Positions 16,380-25,271 of a stretch of DNA of 58,334 nt are shown here, in pieces. The notes beneath the pieces are model-generated. The model saw only the letters and a list, made by a program, of their open reading frames with translations. It had not been told where the DNA came from and did not search any database. This DNA comes from Desulfuromonadaceae bacterium (GTDB lineage Bacteria; Desulfobacterota; Desulfuromonadia; Geobacterales; Pseudopelobacteraceae): NCBI GenBank assembly GCA_028688955.1, contig JAQTXD010000005.1:1-58334 (forward strand), given 5' to 3'. The position numbers and the translations under genes were made by a program. How positions within the stretch are numbered: position 1 is the stretch's first letter; every line of letters begins with the position of its first letter.

Positions 16380-17522
16380 ATGAATGAATCTACTGAACGG
16401 AACGATCTTGCAAAATATGCCTGCACGAGCGTTGCGTCTCGCGGTCGTAAACATAGAGAAGAACATCGGGACAACCGGCCTGCCTTTGAGCGCGACCGTG
16501 ATCGTATCATTCATTGTGCTGCGTTCAGGCGGCTGGAGTATAAGACGCAGGTCTTTGTCAATCATGAGGGCGACTATTATCGCACCAGGCTGACCCACTC
16601 TCTCGAGGTTGCCCAGATCGGCAGGGCTATTGCCCGGAAATTGCATTTGAATGAGGAGTTGACGGAGGCCCTGGCGCTCTCCCATGATTTGGGTCACACC
16701 CCGTTCGGTCACACCGGAGAGGAGGTTCTTAACCGGCTGATGCAGGGATTTGGCGGGTTTGAACACAACATGCAGTCGTTCCGTGTCGTGGATGAACTGG
16801 AAGAACGCTACCCCGGTTTCAACGGTCTGAACCTGACCTGGGAGGTCCGTGAAGGAATTATCAAACACTCGACACCCTATGATGCAGCCAGCGAAGTCAT
16901 GAGTGAGTTTCTGCCGGGGACAGTACCTTCCATCGAAGGACAGATCATTAATTATGCAGATGAAATTGCGTACAATAACCATGATATTGATGACGGCCTT
17001 AAATCCGGTTATATAACGCTGGATATGCTGGAAGAGGTTGATCTGTGGCATGAAGTCTGCGCCGCAGTGAGACAGAGATATCCGGCCATTGATAATAAAC
17101 GGCTTGTATATCAGACGATCAGTGCTTTGATCGGGCTGTTGATCAGTGATGTCTGTACTACCACTTCAGCAAATCTTGATAAACTGGGGATATCCTCTCT
17201 TCATGACCTGCGACGGGTGAATCGTGTCGTTGTTCATTTCAATGAAGAGTTGACTGCGCGTAATCTGGACCTCAAGCGTTTCCTGTTCCAGAATCTGTAC
17301 CGTCACCACAAGGTTGATAAAATGCGGGTGAAAGCGGAAATATTTATTACCCGGCTATTTGAAACCTACCTGCGCTACCCGAACCTGCTGCCGCCCAAAT
17401 ACCAGTCGCGTCTGGAACGCTTTGGCCTTCAGCGGGTAGTGTGCGACTACATTGCCGGAATGACCGACCGGTTTGCACTGGATGAATACAAACGGCTCTT
17501 TGAGCCATACGAAAGAGTATGA
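16380..17522 (+). CDS. dgt: dGTPase-like deoxynucleotide triphosphohydrolase
   Basis: HD-superfamily enzyme that removes triphosphate from dGTP or other dNTPs. The metal motif is ALSHDLGHTPFGHTGEE, preceded by RDRIIHCAAFRRLEYKTQVF and TRLTHSLEVAQIGR; YADEIAYNNHDIDDG is also typical. Its length of about 380 residues is that of the shorter dGTPase-like group. ATG 16380 is preferred to ATG 16374 because TGGGGA ends directly before 16374, six bases before 16380. It is followed immediately by a second HD nucleotidase, an uncommon pairing. Confidence 0.94.
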   Translation: MNESTERNDLAKYACTSVASRGRKHREEHRDNRPAFERDRDRIIHCAAFRRLEYKTQVFVNHEGDYYRTRLTHSLEVAQIGRAIARKLHLNEELTEALALSHDLGHTPFGHTGEEVLNRLMQGFGGFEHNMQSFRVVDELEERYPGFNGLNLTWEVREGIIKHSTPYDAASEVMSEFLPGTVPSIEGQIINYADEIAYNNHDIDDGLKSGYITLDMLEEVDLWHEVCAAVRQRYPAIDNKRLVYQTISALIGLLISDVCTTTSANLDKLGISSLHDLRRVNRVVVHFNEELTARNLDLKRFLFQNLYRHHKVDKMRVKAEIFITRLFETYLRYPNLLPPKYQSRLERFGLQRVVCDYIAGMTDRFALDEYKRLFEPYERV

Positions 17523-17523
17523 A

Positions 17524-18129
17524 ATGAACGAAGCTGTAACCACCGATCAATATGATTTTTTTGCCTTTCTCTCGCGTATGCGCTACATCAGTCGCTGGGG
17601 ACTGATGCGCAGCACCGTCCCGGAAAATATACAGGAACACAGTCTTGATGTTGCGGTCATTGCCCATGCTCTGGCGATGATTCGTAATACCTATTTCAAT
17701 GGCACAATTGATCCGTCTCGAGCGGCGCTGTACGGGATATTTCATGACGCCAGTGAAATATTCACCGGAGACATGCCGACACCTGTCAAGCATTTTAATC
17801 CGGATTTTAAACGATCGTTTCATGAGTTGGAAGATACCGCCCGGAGGAAGCTGTTGGCAATGCTGCCGCCGGAATTGGCAAAAGAATATGAGCCGCTGTT
17901 TTTTTTCGAAGACCAGGAAGAGTATGTTCACCTGGTGAAAGCTGCAGACAAGATTGCCGCGTTGACGAAATGTATCGAAGAGGGAAAAAGCGGAAACCGT
18001 GAGTTTCGGCGGGCGGAAACAGAGCACTTCGAACATCTCTCCGCAAGTACGCTGCCTGAGGTAACATACTTCCTTGAAAAACTTCTGCCCGGCTACCGGT
18101 TATCGCTTGATGAGTTGAAACTGGGGTAA
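17524..18129 (+). CDS. YfbR-like 5'-deoxynucleotidase (HD domain)
   Basis: A 201-residue HD-domain protein. SRWGLMRSTVPENIQEHSLDVAVIAHALAMI supplies the first His, and YGIFHDASEIFTGDMPTPVKH the HD pair; the TGDxPTPVK block is specific to the YfbR group, which dephosphorylates deoxyribonucleoside 5'-monophosphates. KAADKIAALTKCIEE follows. The start at ATG 17524 lies one base after the dgt stop. Together with dgt it could take dNTPs to deoxynucleosides in two steps, although dgt releases nucleosides directly from triphosphates. Confidence 0.92.
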   Translation: MNEAVTTDQYDFFAFLSRMRYISRWGLMRSTVPENIQEHSLDVAVIAHALAMIRNTYFNGTIDPSRAALYGIFHDASEIFTGDMPTPVKHFNPDFKRSFHELEDTARRKLLAMLPPELAKEYEPLFFFEDQEEYVHLVKAADKIAALTKCIEEGKSGNREFRRAETEHFEHLSASTLPEVTYFLEKLLPGYRLSLDELKLG

Positions 18130-18171
18130 ATCGGTACAGTAAATGGCGGCCTTGATTGTAAGGAGACCACG

Positions 18172-18915
18172 ATGGCACTTAAAATGATGGAAGATAATCC
18201 CTTTGCCATGCATATCGGCATCAAGGAGTGGACCACACGGGAAGTTATTGCACCGAAGCCTGAGGAATATACCATATCGGAAATAGTGCCGGCGAAATCG
18301 CTGGTGTGCTTGAAAACAAACGGAATTTACGGAAAGTCAACGCTGGCGATGCAGGCGGCCATGTCTGTTGCGTTGGGACTGCCGTTTCTCGGAAAATACC
18401 CGTGCCAGCAGGGGCATGTCATCTACCTGAGTGCCCAGGATACTGATGATGATAATTGCCGTCGCTTCAAACGGCTCTGCCGTGAATGGCTGAAATCGGA
18501 GCCTGAGCTCGATTATAAGCTGCGGCAGAATGGTGACAATCTGACCTGTATCTCGATGTGCGATGATTGTTACGGGACACAATCGCACCTCGTGGATGTT
18601 ACCGGCAGTTATACCAAAACACTTACCCACCTCGTGAAATTCTGCGAATATTACAAAGTCAAGCTTGTTGTCCTTGACCCTATTGAAGAGTTCTTTCCGG
18701 ATAATATCAAGAACATTACGGAATTTTATCGTACCTTGCGCCAGCTGAATACATCCGTGTTGATGCTCTCGAACGGCAGCAGTTCGTCAGATGTTTTTCA
18801 TGGTGTTGAAGTCGGCATTCAGTTGAGCGACGACAAACTGCAGTTGAAGAACTTTTTTGCTGGTAAAAAAGATATCCCGCTCGAAATGGGAATCGGCATC
18901 TGGTCAACGACGTAA
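18172..18915 (+). CDS. RepA-like (AAA_25/RecA-fold) P-loop ATPase
   Basis: A 247-residue predicted cytoplasmic ATPase. The Walker A is NGIYGKSTLAMQAA (residues about 49-62), embedded as in RepA-type hexameric ATPases, but with IY where GxGG is usual. Walker B is KLVVLDPIEEFF near residue 165, and HVIYLSAQDTDDDNCRRFKRL matches the strand after Walker A in that family. No helicase-specific or DNA-binding domain is seen. It begins 42 bases after the YfbR-like gene with TAAGGAG before the ATG. Function unknown; the linkage to two dNTP hydrolases is the best clue. Confidence 0.7.
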   Translation: MALKMMEDNPFAMHIGIKEWTTREVIAPKPEEYTISEIVPAKSLVCLKTNGIYGKSTLAMQAAMSVALGLPFLGKYPCQQGHVIYLSAQDTDDDNCRRFKRLCREWLKSEPELDYKLRQNGDNLTCISMCDDCYGTQSHLVDVTGSYTKTLTHLVKFCEYYKVKLVVLDPIEEFFPDNIKNITEFYRTLRQLNTSVLMLSNGSSSSDVFHGVEVGIQLSDDKLQLKNFFAGKKDIPLEMGIGIWSTT

Positions 18916-18957
18916 TATGTTTTTCCTTATACGTACCATCAGATAACAGAGGCTCCA

Positions 18958-19263
18958 ATGAGTGACATTGTGACACTTGCCACGCAGTGGCTCACCGCTG
19001 ATAAAACCACCCCCAAGAGCTCGACCACATCCAATTATCATATTATCGAAAGTCTGCTGGCGGAGATTCAGCGGCTTGAATTCAGCCATGCAAGAGCTGC
19101 AGAGGAAGTTGAAAAGCTCAAAACCGAAGGTACGGGTGATCTTCGGCGTGCCGTCGCCGAGGAGTGCGCGGTGATTTGCGAAACAGCGGATTATGTTGTA
19201 CGGAGTTATGGCTGTGCCCACGAAATCAGAAAAAAATTCGGAATTCCGATGCCGAAGCGATAA
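18958..19263 (+). CDS. Small helical protein of unknown function
   Basis: A 101-residue protein, no signal peptide, with a predicted coiled coil (YHIIESLLAEIQRLEFSHARAAEEVEKLK) and a C-terminal segment with three Cys/His positions. GAGG lies five bases before ATG 18958. It sits 42 bases after the ATPase and 41 before the DUF362 gene, so it may bridge two functional groups. I do not recognise a family. Confidence 0.6.
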   Translation: MSDIVTLATQWLTADKTTPKSSTTSNYHIIESLLAEIQRLEFSHARAAEEVEKLKTEGTGDLRRAVAEECAVICETADYVVRSYGCAHEIRKKFGIPMPKR

Positions 19264-19304
19264 TCGAGCAGAGGTATGCTCACGTAATTTTTCAGGAGGC
19301 TCCC

Positions 19305-20189
19305 ATGGATAGACGGACATTCATAAAAACCACCGGAACAGCACTTTTACTTGCGCCGGCCATCATCTCAGATGCTCTTGCCGCGCGGGAGCGGTCTCTG
19401 GTTGCAGTGGCGGAGGGGAGCGATTATCCGGCGATTACCCGCAGAGCCATTAATGCTCTGGGAGGGATGAAGCGGTTTGTCAAACCGGGTGACATAGTAG
19501 TCGTCAAGCCCAACATGGGGTGGGACCGCTCAAGTGACCTTGCCGCCAATACTCATCCACTTGTAGTGCGTGCGGTAGTGGAAGAGTGTCTGGCAGCGGG
19601 GGCCAGAAAGGTTAAAGTGTTTGACCACACCTGCAATGATTCGCGTCGCTGCTATGTCAACAGTGGCATTGAGGGTGCTCTGAAAGGGATTAAAGGGGTT
19701 GAGTGCAAGCAGATTGAAGCGGAGCGTTTCCGTAAAGTTGCATTGAACGGTACGTTCCTGAAAGAATGGGAACTGTATGATGAAGCGCTTTCAGCGAATG
19801 TCTATATCAACGTGCCTGTAGCCAAACACCATGGTCTTTCAAAATTAACGCTCGGGCTGAAGAATGTCATGGGAATTATGGGTGGCAATCGTGGCTACAT
19901 CCACCGCAATCTTGACGTTGCCCTGGCGGATGTAAATGCCCATTTTAATAGTCATTTGACGATCATTGATGCAACCCGCATCCTCACTGCACACGGTCCG
20001 CAGGGTGGCAATAGAGCCGATGTAAAAGTGCTGAACAAGGTGATCGCCTCAATCGATACCGTTGCTGCCGATGCGTTTGCCACCACGCTGTTCGGTATGA
20101 AACCAGACGATATCCCGGTAACAGTAGCTGCCTACAGGCGCGGTCTCGGAGAGATGAATCTTGACAAGATCAAAGTTATGAAGGTGTAA
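19305..20189 (+). CDS. Tat-exported DUF362 protein
   Basis: A 294-residue protein starting MDRRTFIKTTGTALLL, a twin-arginine signal. The body has the DUF362 pattern: GDIVVVKPNMGWDRSSD, HPLVVRAVVEECLAAGARKVKVFDHT, NVPVAKHHGLSKLTLGLKNVMG and a DATRILTAHGPQGG segment. ATG 19305 is chosen because CAGGAGG stands ahead; the frame is open further upstream into the previous gene. It is followed 4 bases later by a membrane polyferredoxin, so it is likely a periplasmic partner in an electron-transfer module. DUF362 proteins usually carry or accompany iron-sulfur domains; this one has none itself. Confidence 0.88.
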   Translation: MDRRTFIKTTGTALLLAPAIISDALAARERSLVAVAEGSDYPAITRRAINALGGMKRFVKPGDIVVVKPNMGWDRSSDLAANTHPLVVRAVVEECLAAGARKVKVFDHTCNDSRRCYVNSGIEGALKGIKGVECKQIEAERFRKVALNGTFLKEWELYDEALSANVYINVPVAKHHGLSKLTLGLKNVMGIMGGNRGYIHRNLDVALADVNAHFNSHLTIIDATRILTAHGPQGGNRADVKVLNKVIASIDTVAADAFATTLFGMKPDDIPVTVAAYRRGLGEMNLDKIKVMKV

Positions 20190-20193
20190 CAGC

Positions 20194-21744
20194 GTGAAGT
20201 TTACCCCGGCACGCATCAGCCAATTGCTCTTTCTGACCCTGTTTTTCTTCCTGTTTGTTCAGACGGAATACCGTGGACATGATGAAATAAATGCCGCGGT
20301 TAATGCCTTTTTCAGGGCCGACCCGCTTGTGTTGATAAGCTATCTGCTTGCTGCCAAATCGTGGTCCTGGCTGCTCCTGCCGGCTGTGCTGATGGTCGTG
20401 GCAACCCTGCTGCTGGGACGTTTTTTCTGTGGCTGGATCTGTCCGCTGGGTGCACTCCTTGATCTTATTTCGCCAAAAATCCGTAAAACCGCACCACTCA
20501 GATTACTCAAGGGTTCCGCCAAATACTGGCTGCTGCTGCCGCTGTTGTCGTCATCATTCTTCAATCTCAATATAAGTGGGTTACTTGATCCGATCGCACT
20601 TGTGTTGCGAGCAATGACATTTTTACTCTATCCGCTCGTAGGTTATGCTGCCAAAGAAGGGTGGGTGGGGTTGTATCGGCTGTTCGGCGAACGACGTGAT
20701 AATGTGGCACCTGCATATCACCTGATTCGTGACACCCTTCTGCCATTCCGGGATACCATCTATCCGCTGGCGTTCCTTTCGACGCTAATGTTCATTGGTA
20801 TTATCGTTTTAGAACGGTATGAGACGCGCAACTGGTGCCGCAACCTCTGCCCACTCGGTACGTTGCTGGGTTTGCTGGGGCGTTTTTCGCTCTTTAAACG
20901 GGTGCCAGGACATGTGTGCAGCGATTGTGGCAAATGTCGGGAGTTATGCCCGACAAGCTGTGACGAGGGAGAGCTGCACAAGGAAGACTGTGTTCTCTGT
21001 ATGGAGTGCCAGCAGGGGTGCCCTCATGACAGGGTTGCATTTCGGTTGTCACTGCCACCTCTGGCTGTTGGCCCGTTGGTGCCTCAGCGGCGGCTGGTGC
21101 TGGGCGGTATTGCGGGGGGACTGATGCTTGCGGTGCCTGCACGTTTCCGTTCCCCTGACCGGGAGTCGCGGATGCTGCGCCCGCCGGGCGTCCGGAGTGA
21201 AAGCGACTTTCTGAAGAAATGTGTTCGCTGTGGTGAGTGTATGAAAGTCTGCCTGAAGAATGCACTGTACCCCGCAACATATCAGGCCGGACTTGAAGGT
21301 GTCTACACTCCGGTGGTAATTCCCCGTCTGGGATATTGCGAGTACAACTGCACCCTCTGCGGCCAGGTCTGCCCGACCGGAGCAATCCCGAATCTGCCGG
21401 TTGCGGAAAAACGACGTGAAGTGATCGGGAAGGCGGTATTTAACAAGAATCACTGTCTGCCCTTTGCCCGCAAGATTGATTGCATCGTCTGCGAAGAGCA
21501 CTGCCCGATTCCGGATAAGGCAATACGCTCCCGGGAAACCAGGGTGGTGGGACTCGATGGTCTCCTGACAACGGTCAAGGAGCCGTATCTGGTTGAGGAT
21601 ATCTGTAACGGCTGCGGAATTTGTGAGAACGTCTGCCCGTTGGAAACAAAAGCAGGGATTGAGGTGTTTGCCGTAAAGAACCGTACACCGATTCCTGCAT
21701 CTGTAGCGACTCAAGAATCAAAAACGGATAATCCGTACCCCTGA
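20194..21744 (+). CDS. Membrane-bound polyferredoxin, NapH/CcoG-like with extra FeS domains
   Basis: A 516-residue protein. The N-terminal half has about five membrane helices with FCGWICPLGALLD and RNWCRNLCPLGTLLG, the twin CxxxCP loops of the NapH/NosR/CcoG group. From about residue 245 there are two [4Fe-4S] motifs (CSDCGKCRELCP, CVLCMECQQGCP). After a further hydrophobic/Tat-like segment come CVRCGECMKVC, CTLCGQVCP, CIVCEEHCP and CNGCGICENVCP. The C-terminal part resembles NapG-type ferredoxins, so this is a fusion-like NapH-NapG arrangement. Start is GTG 20194. It likely moves electrons from the quinol pool to the periplasmic DUF362 protein; the acceptor is unknown. Confidence 0.88.
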   Translation: MKFTPARISQLLFLTLFFFLFVQTEYRGHDEINAAVNAFFRADPLVLISYLLAAKSWSWLLLPAVLMVVATLLLGRFFCGWICPLGALLDLISPKIRKTAPLRLLKGSAKYWLLLPLLSSSFFNLNISGLLDPIALVLRAMTFLLYPLVGYAAKEGWVGLYRLFGERRDNVAPAYHLIRDTLLPFRDTIYPLAFLSTLMFIGIIVLERYETRNWCRNLCPLGTLLGLLGRFSLFKRVPGHVCSDCGKCRELCPTSCDEGELHKEDCVLCMECQQGCPHDRVAFRLSLPPLAVGPLVPQRRLVLGGIAGGLMLAVPARFRSPDRESRMLRPPGVRSESDFLKKCVRCGECMKVCLKNALYPATYQAGLEGVYTPVVIPRLGYCEYNCTLCGQVCPTGAIPNLPVAEKRREVIGKAVFNKNHCLPFARKIDCIVCEEHCPIPDKAIRSRETRVVGLDGLLTTVKEPYLVEDICNGCGICENVCPLETKAGIEVFAVKNRTPIPASVATQESKTDNPYP

Positions 21745-21785
21745 TTTGAAAATGCCGTATCTGATCTGTATCTGATTTGAATCTG

Positions 21786-22562
21786 TTACAAAAGACGGTT
21801 GAGAAATCCCCTGATTCGATCATTGTTCTGCGCTGTGCCGAAGAGTTCCTCCGGCGTTCCCTGCGCAAGAAAATTACCTGACTCCATAAAGATGACACGG
21901 TCCGCCAATTCCCGCGCGAAGCCCATGTGATGCGTGACGATGATCATGGTCATGCCTTCATCGGCAAGAGTGTGGATGGCATCAAATACTTCACCGACCA
22001 GTTCCGGATCAAGGGCCGAGGTCGGCTCATCAAACAGCATAAGCTTGGGCCGCATGGCCAGGGCGCGGGCAATGGCAACCCGCTGTTTCTGACCGCCGGA
22101 TAGTGTTGCGGGGAACACATCATGTTTGTCAGATAGACCCACCTTGGCAAGCATGTCGATTGCAATGGAACGGGCTTCCCCGGCAGGTTTCCCCTGCACG
22201 GTCAGTGGGCCTTCCATAACATTGCCCAGTACGGTCATGTGCGGAAAGAGGTGGAAATGCTGGAAAACCATGCCGATTTCGGCTCGCAGGGCGCAGATTG
22301 CCTGCGGTCGATCAGGGTTTCGTACGCCGTTGCGCAGGGTATACCCGACTTCACGCCCTTCAAAACGGATGGTTCCTTCTTCTATCATTTCAAGCATATT
22401 GATCGAACGGAGCAGGGTGGACTTACCCGAACCTGACGGGCCGATGATCACAAGCTTTTCACTTTCAGCAACCTCAAGATTGATGCTGTTGACCGCGGTC
22501 AGGTTTTTAAAGCGTTTGGTGATATTTTCGAGCTGCAGGAGCGGCTGTCTAGCGATGTTCAT
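21786..22562 (-). CDS. Polar amino-acid ABC transporter ATP-binding protein
   Basis: ABC ATPase of the GlnQ/HisP type, 258 residues: Walker A GPSGSGKST, Q-loop GMVFQHFHLFPHMTVLGNV, signature LSGGQKQR, Walker B LMLFDEPTSALDP and the switch VTHHMGFARELADR. It overlaps the permease gene by 14 bases and is the last gene of a binding protein-permease-ATPase operon. Substrate is probably a polar amino acid such as glutamine, glutamate or arginine; sequence alone does not decide. Confidence 0.93.
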   Translation of the reverse strand: MNIARQPLLQLENITKRFKNLTAVNSINLEVAESEKLVIIGPSGSGKSTLLRSINMLEMIEEGTIRFEGREVGYTLRNGVRNPDRPQAICALRAEIGMVFQHFHLFPHMTVLGNVMEGPLTVQGKPAGEARSIAIDMLAKVGLSDKHDVFPATLSGGQKQRVAIARALAMRPKLMLFDEPTSALDPELVGEVFDAIHTLADEGMTMIIVTHHMGFARELADRVIFMESGNFLAQGTPEELFGTAQNNDRIRGFLNRLL

Positions 22563-23571
22563 AGATTCCTGCCCGATATTCGATTTTTTCGAAGATGAAG
22601 GTGAAGATGGACGTCAATACCAGATAAATTGCTGCTGCCAGCACCAGTGCAGTGACATTGAAATAGGTATTAAACATCTGATCTGCAGCTCGCATCAGTT
22701 CAACCATGGCAATGGTAGAGACCAGCGCGGTATCCTTGATGAGAGCGATAAATTCATTTCCGACCGGCGGCATCAGTCGCTTGTACGTCTGAGGAATGAT
22801 AATTCTCCGCATTGCCTGGCTGTAGCTCATGCCGATGGCTTTGGCAGCCTCCATCTGGCCGTAGTCAATGCTTTGGATTGCCCCCCGGATTATTTCACCC
22901 AGATATGCCGAGTAGTTGAGTCCAAGTCCGATTACTGCCGATACCAGCGGCGACAGCGTGATGCCGAGTGACGGGAGTCCATAATAGATAAAAAACAGTT
23001 GCAGGAGCAGTGGCGTGCCGCGGAAGAACCAGATAATGAACCAGCATAATCCGGAGACCGGCTTCAGATTGCTGATGCGTCCCAGTGCTATCAGTAGTCC
23101 CCCCAAGGGCGACACCAGCATGGTGCAGAATACCAGCAGCAGTGTCATGAGCGCACCCTTGCCCAGGACCGGCAGGAAACGCAACGTGTCAGACAGAACC
23201 GTATGCCAGGCAGGTTTGAGCTGGTTATCCAGCGCAGCGGCAAAATTGCGCGCTTCACTGTTGTCGGGGAAAAGCTTCAGTACTTCCTTACAGGCAGCCA
23301 TGGCTTTGTCAGGTGCATCCTGGGATGCATAAATGCGTCCGATCTGCATACGGCTTGTGACAAATGCGCCTGCCTCTTCGCCGGCTGTTGGCGGAGGAAT
23401 CTGGTTGAGCAGCGCCACAGCACCGTCGAGATCCCCCTGGGCCATTAAATCGCTTGACTGGCGGAAGAGCAGATCATATTCGGTTCCCCCGAGGCAGTTA
23501 CCCGCCAGGAACCACAAAAAAAACAGGGCCACGAAGGCCCTGCTGCAGATATATTTCATTGAAGCCTTCAC
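22549..23571 (-). CDS. Amino-acid ABC permease with N-terminal TPR-like domain
   Basis: A 340-residue protein with two parts. Residues 1-28 look like a signal peptide or membrane anchor. Residues about 30-115 form a TPR-like helical domain (SSDLMAQGDLDGAVALLNQIP, ASQDAPDKAMAACKEVLKLFPDNSEA) that would lie in the periplasm. From about 125 the HisM/GlnP-type permease follows, with the EAA-like loop EAAKAIGMSYSQAMRRIIIPQ. Usual permeases of this family are about 220 residues, so the N-terminal addition is the oddity. Start ATG 23571 or 23559. The binding-protein gene ends 3 bases upstream. Confidence 0.9.
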   Translation of the reverse strand: MKASMKYICSRAFVALFFLWFLAGNCLGGTEYDLLFRQSSDLMAQGDLDGAVALLNQIPPPTAGEEAGAFVTSRMQIGRIYASQDAPDKAMAACKEVLKLFPDNSEARNFAAALDNQLKPAWHTVLSDTLRFLPVLGKGALMTLLLVFCTMLVSPLGGLLIALGRISNLKPVSGLCWFIIWFFRGTPLLLQLFFIYYGLPSLGITLSPLVSAVIGLGLNYSAYLGEIIRGAIQSIDYGQMEAAKAIGMSYSQAMRRIIIPQTYKRLMPPVGNEFIALIKDTALVSTIAMVELMRAADQMFNTYFNVTALVLAAAIYLVLTSIFTFIFEKIEYRAGIYEHR

Positions 23572-23574
23572 CGT

Positions 23575-24375
23575 TTAAAATTTCTTTGGATTGGTTAAAT
23601 CTTCTGCAAACCATTTGCGTGAAATTTTAGCCATTGCGCCATCCTTAACCATTTTGTCCAATGTCTGCTGCACTTTTGTACGCAGGTCGGTATCGTCTTT
23701 GCGGAACGCCACTCCAAATGGTTCTTTGCTGATCATGCCGGGAATTATTTTGAACTTGCCGGGGCGCTTGGCGATCATGTCACGCCCGGTGACGTTGTCT
23801 ACGATAACGACGTCGATACGGGCAGCCTCAAGATCAAGCAATGCTTTCGGATAATCTTCATATTCTTTCAGCTCTGTCGGTGCAGTGGCAAGTTTCTTGA
23901 CCGCTTCTATTCCGGAGGAACCTTTCTGGGTGCCGGCTTTAAAACTTTTAAGATCCTTGAGCCCTTTGAAACGCTTGTCCTTGAAATTGACGATCGCGAT
24001 CTGGCCATCCATGATGTAGGGCTTACTGAATGCTACCTGCTTGGCGCGTTCATCGGTAATAGTCATACCATTCCAGATGCAGTCAAACTTTTTTGCATCC
24101 AAAGAGTGAATAACACCGTCCCATGCGGTTGGCTGCCAGTCGATTTTAATACCGAGTCGCCTGCCGACTTCTTCAGCAGCATCGACATCAAAACCAACCA
24201 GTTTGCCATCTGCCTGACGGTACCCCATTGGCGGAAAAGAGTCATCAAGACCGATAACGAGTTTTCCCTCTTTTTTTACTCTGTTCCAGGAACCATCTCC
24301 GGCGGCGGCGTTCATGGCAAACAGTGAAAGAACCAGACACAACACTAACAGCAGCAGTTTTTTCATGGTGTTCAT
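23575..24375 (-). CDS. Polar amino-acid ABC transporter substrate-binding protein
   Basis: Periplasmic solute receptor (SBP family 3) of 266 residues with a signal peptide ending AMNAAAGDG. Landmarks are GKLVIGLDDSFPPMGYRQADGKLVGFDVDAAEEVGRRLG near the N-terminus and DCIWNGMTITDERAKQVAFSKPYI, the ligand-clamp segment. RIDVVIVDNVTGRD sits at the second lobe. First gene of the three-gene uptake operon. The exact ligand is not decidable; the family takes Gln, Glu, Arg, Lys, His or cystine. Confidence 0.93.
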   Translation of the reverse strand: MNTMKKLLLLVLCLVLSLFAMNAAAGDGSWNRVKKEGKLVIGLDDSFPPMGYRQADGKLVGFDVDAAEEVGRRLGIKIDWQPTAWDGVIHSLDAKKFDCIWNGMTITDERAKQVAFSKPYIMDGQIAIVNFKDKRFKGLKDLKSFKAGTQKGSSGIEAVKKLATAPTELKEYEDYPKALLDLEAARIDVVIVDNVTGRDMIAKRPGKFKIIPGMISKEPFGVAFRKDDTDLRTKVQQTLDKMVKDGAMAKISRKWFAEDLTNPKKF

Positions 24376-24476
24376 CTCCTGATTAACGGTATGTAGTGAG
24401 GCGGACGGAGTATTTCAGAAAAGGTCTGACCAGTCAAGTTGTGAAAGCTGTGAGATTGAAATGTTGATTGTCGTCA

Positions 24477-25271
24477 TTACTCTGAAAGCAGTGCCCGGTC
24501 ATTCCCAAAGCCTCGGTGACGCAGTTCATGAAACTTTTCGATCAGTTTTTCTACGGTCAACGCATTCTTGTCATCCCCTGATACATCAAAAATGATCTCG
24601 CCCTGATCCATCATCAGCAGGCGGTTGCCGTATTCAATAGCGTGGTTCATGTTGTGGGTGATCATCATTGATGTCAGTTTGAACTCTTTTATAAACCTGT
24701 CCGTCAGTTCCAGGACGATCTCGGCATTTTTCGGGTCAAGTGCGGCGGTATGCTCGTCAAGCATAATAAGGGAAGGTTTTGATAGTACCATCATCAACAA
24801 GGTCAGAGCCTGACGCTGACCACCTGAAAACATAACCAGGTTTTCTTTCATACGGTGCTCCAGTCCCATCTTCAACTGGATCAGTTCAGAGCGGAAATAT
24901 TCCCTCATTTTGTTATTCAGACTTCGCCTGAGCCACTTAAAACCTTTGCGGTAGGTTATCATCATATTGTCTTCCAGGCTCATGTTGGAAGCGGTTCCAA
25001 GCAGCGGATTCTGAAAAATTCTACCGATATATTGCGCCCGCCTGTATTCCGGTTCGTGGGTGATGTTGCGACCGGAAGCGTGGATAGAGCCTACCGCCGG
25101 TGATATTGTCCCGGCGATCAGGTTGAACAGTGTTGATTTACCGGCTCCGTTACTGCCGATGATGGTGATGAAATCGCCTTCCCTGACATTCAGGTTGATA
25201 TCGCGCAGCGCCTGATTTTCATTAACTGTACCCTGGTTGAAAATAACTGAAACATTTTTGATCGCAATCAT
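24477..25271 (-). CDS. ABC transporter ATP-binding protein, TrpZ-like
   Basis: A 264-residue ATPase with Walker A GSNGAGKSTLFNLIAG, Q-loop RIFQNPLLG, a signature written FSGGQRQ instead of LSGGQ, Walker B SLIMLDEHTAALDP and switch ITHNMNHAIEYG. The HTAALDP variant is typical of ATPases paired with BPD_transp_2 permeases and PF04392 receptors. It overlaps the permease by 4 bases. Together with the next two genes it forms a TrpXYZ-type importer. Confidence 0.9.
   Translation of the reverse strand: MIAIKNVSVIFNQGTVNENQALRDINLNVREGDFITIIGSNGAGKSTLFNLIAGTISPAVGSIHASGRNITHEPEYRRAQYIGRIFQNPLLGTASNMSLEDNMMITYRKGFKWLRRSLNNKMREYFRSELIQLKMGLEHRMKENLVMFSGGQRQALTLLMMVLSKPSLIMLDEHTAALDPKNAEIVLELTDRFIKEFKLTSMMITHNMNHAIEYGNRLLMMDQGEIIFDVSGDDKNALTVEKLIEKFHELRHRGFGNDRALLSE

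Noticed and set aside
16332..17051. 239-codon minus-strand frame opposite dgt
   Set aside because: Shadow of the well-supported dgt gene; no independent start signal or motif.
21743..21785. Repeated CTGATTTGAA between the polyferredoxin and ABC genes
   Set aside because: Two short imperfect copies in a convergent spacer, with no wider structure; likely incidental.
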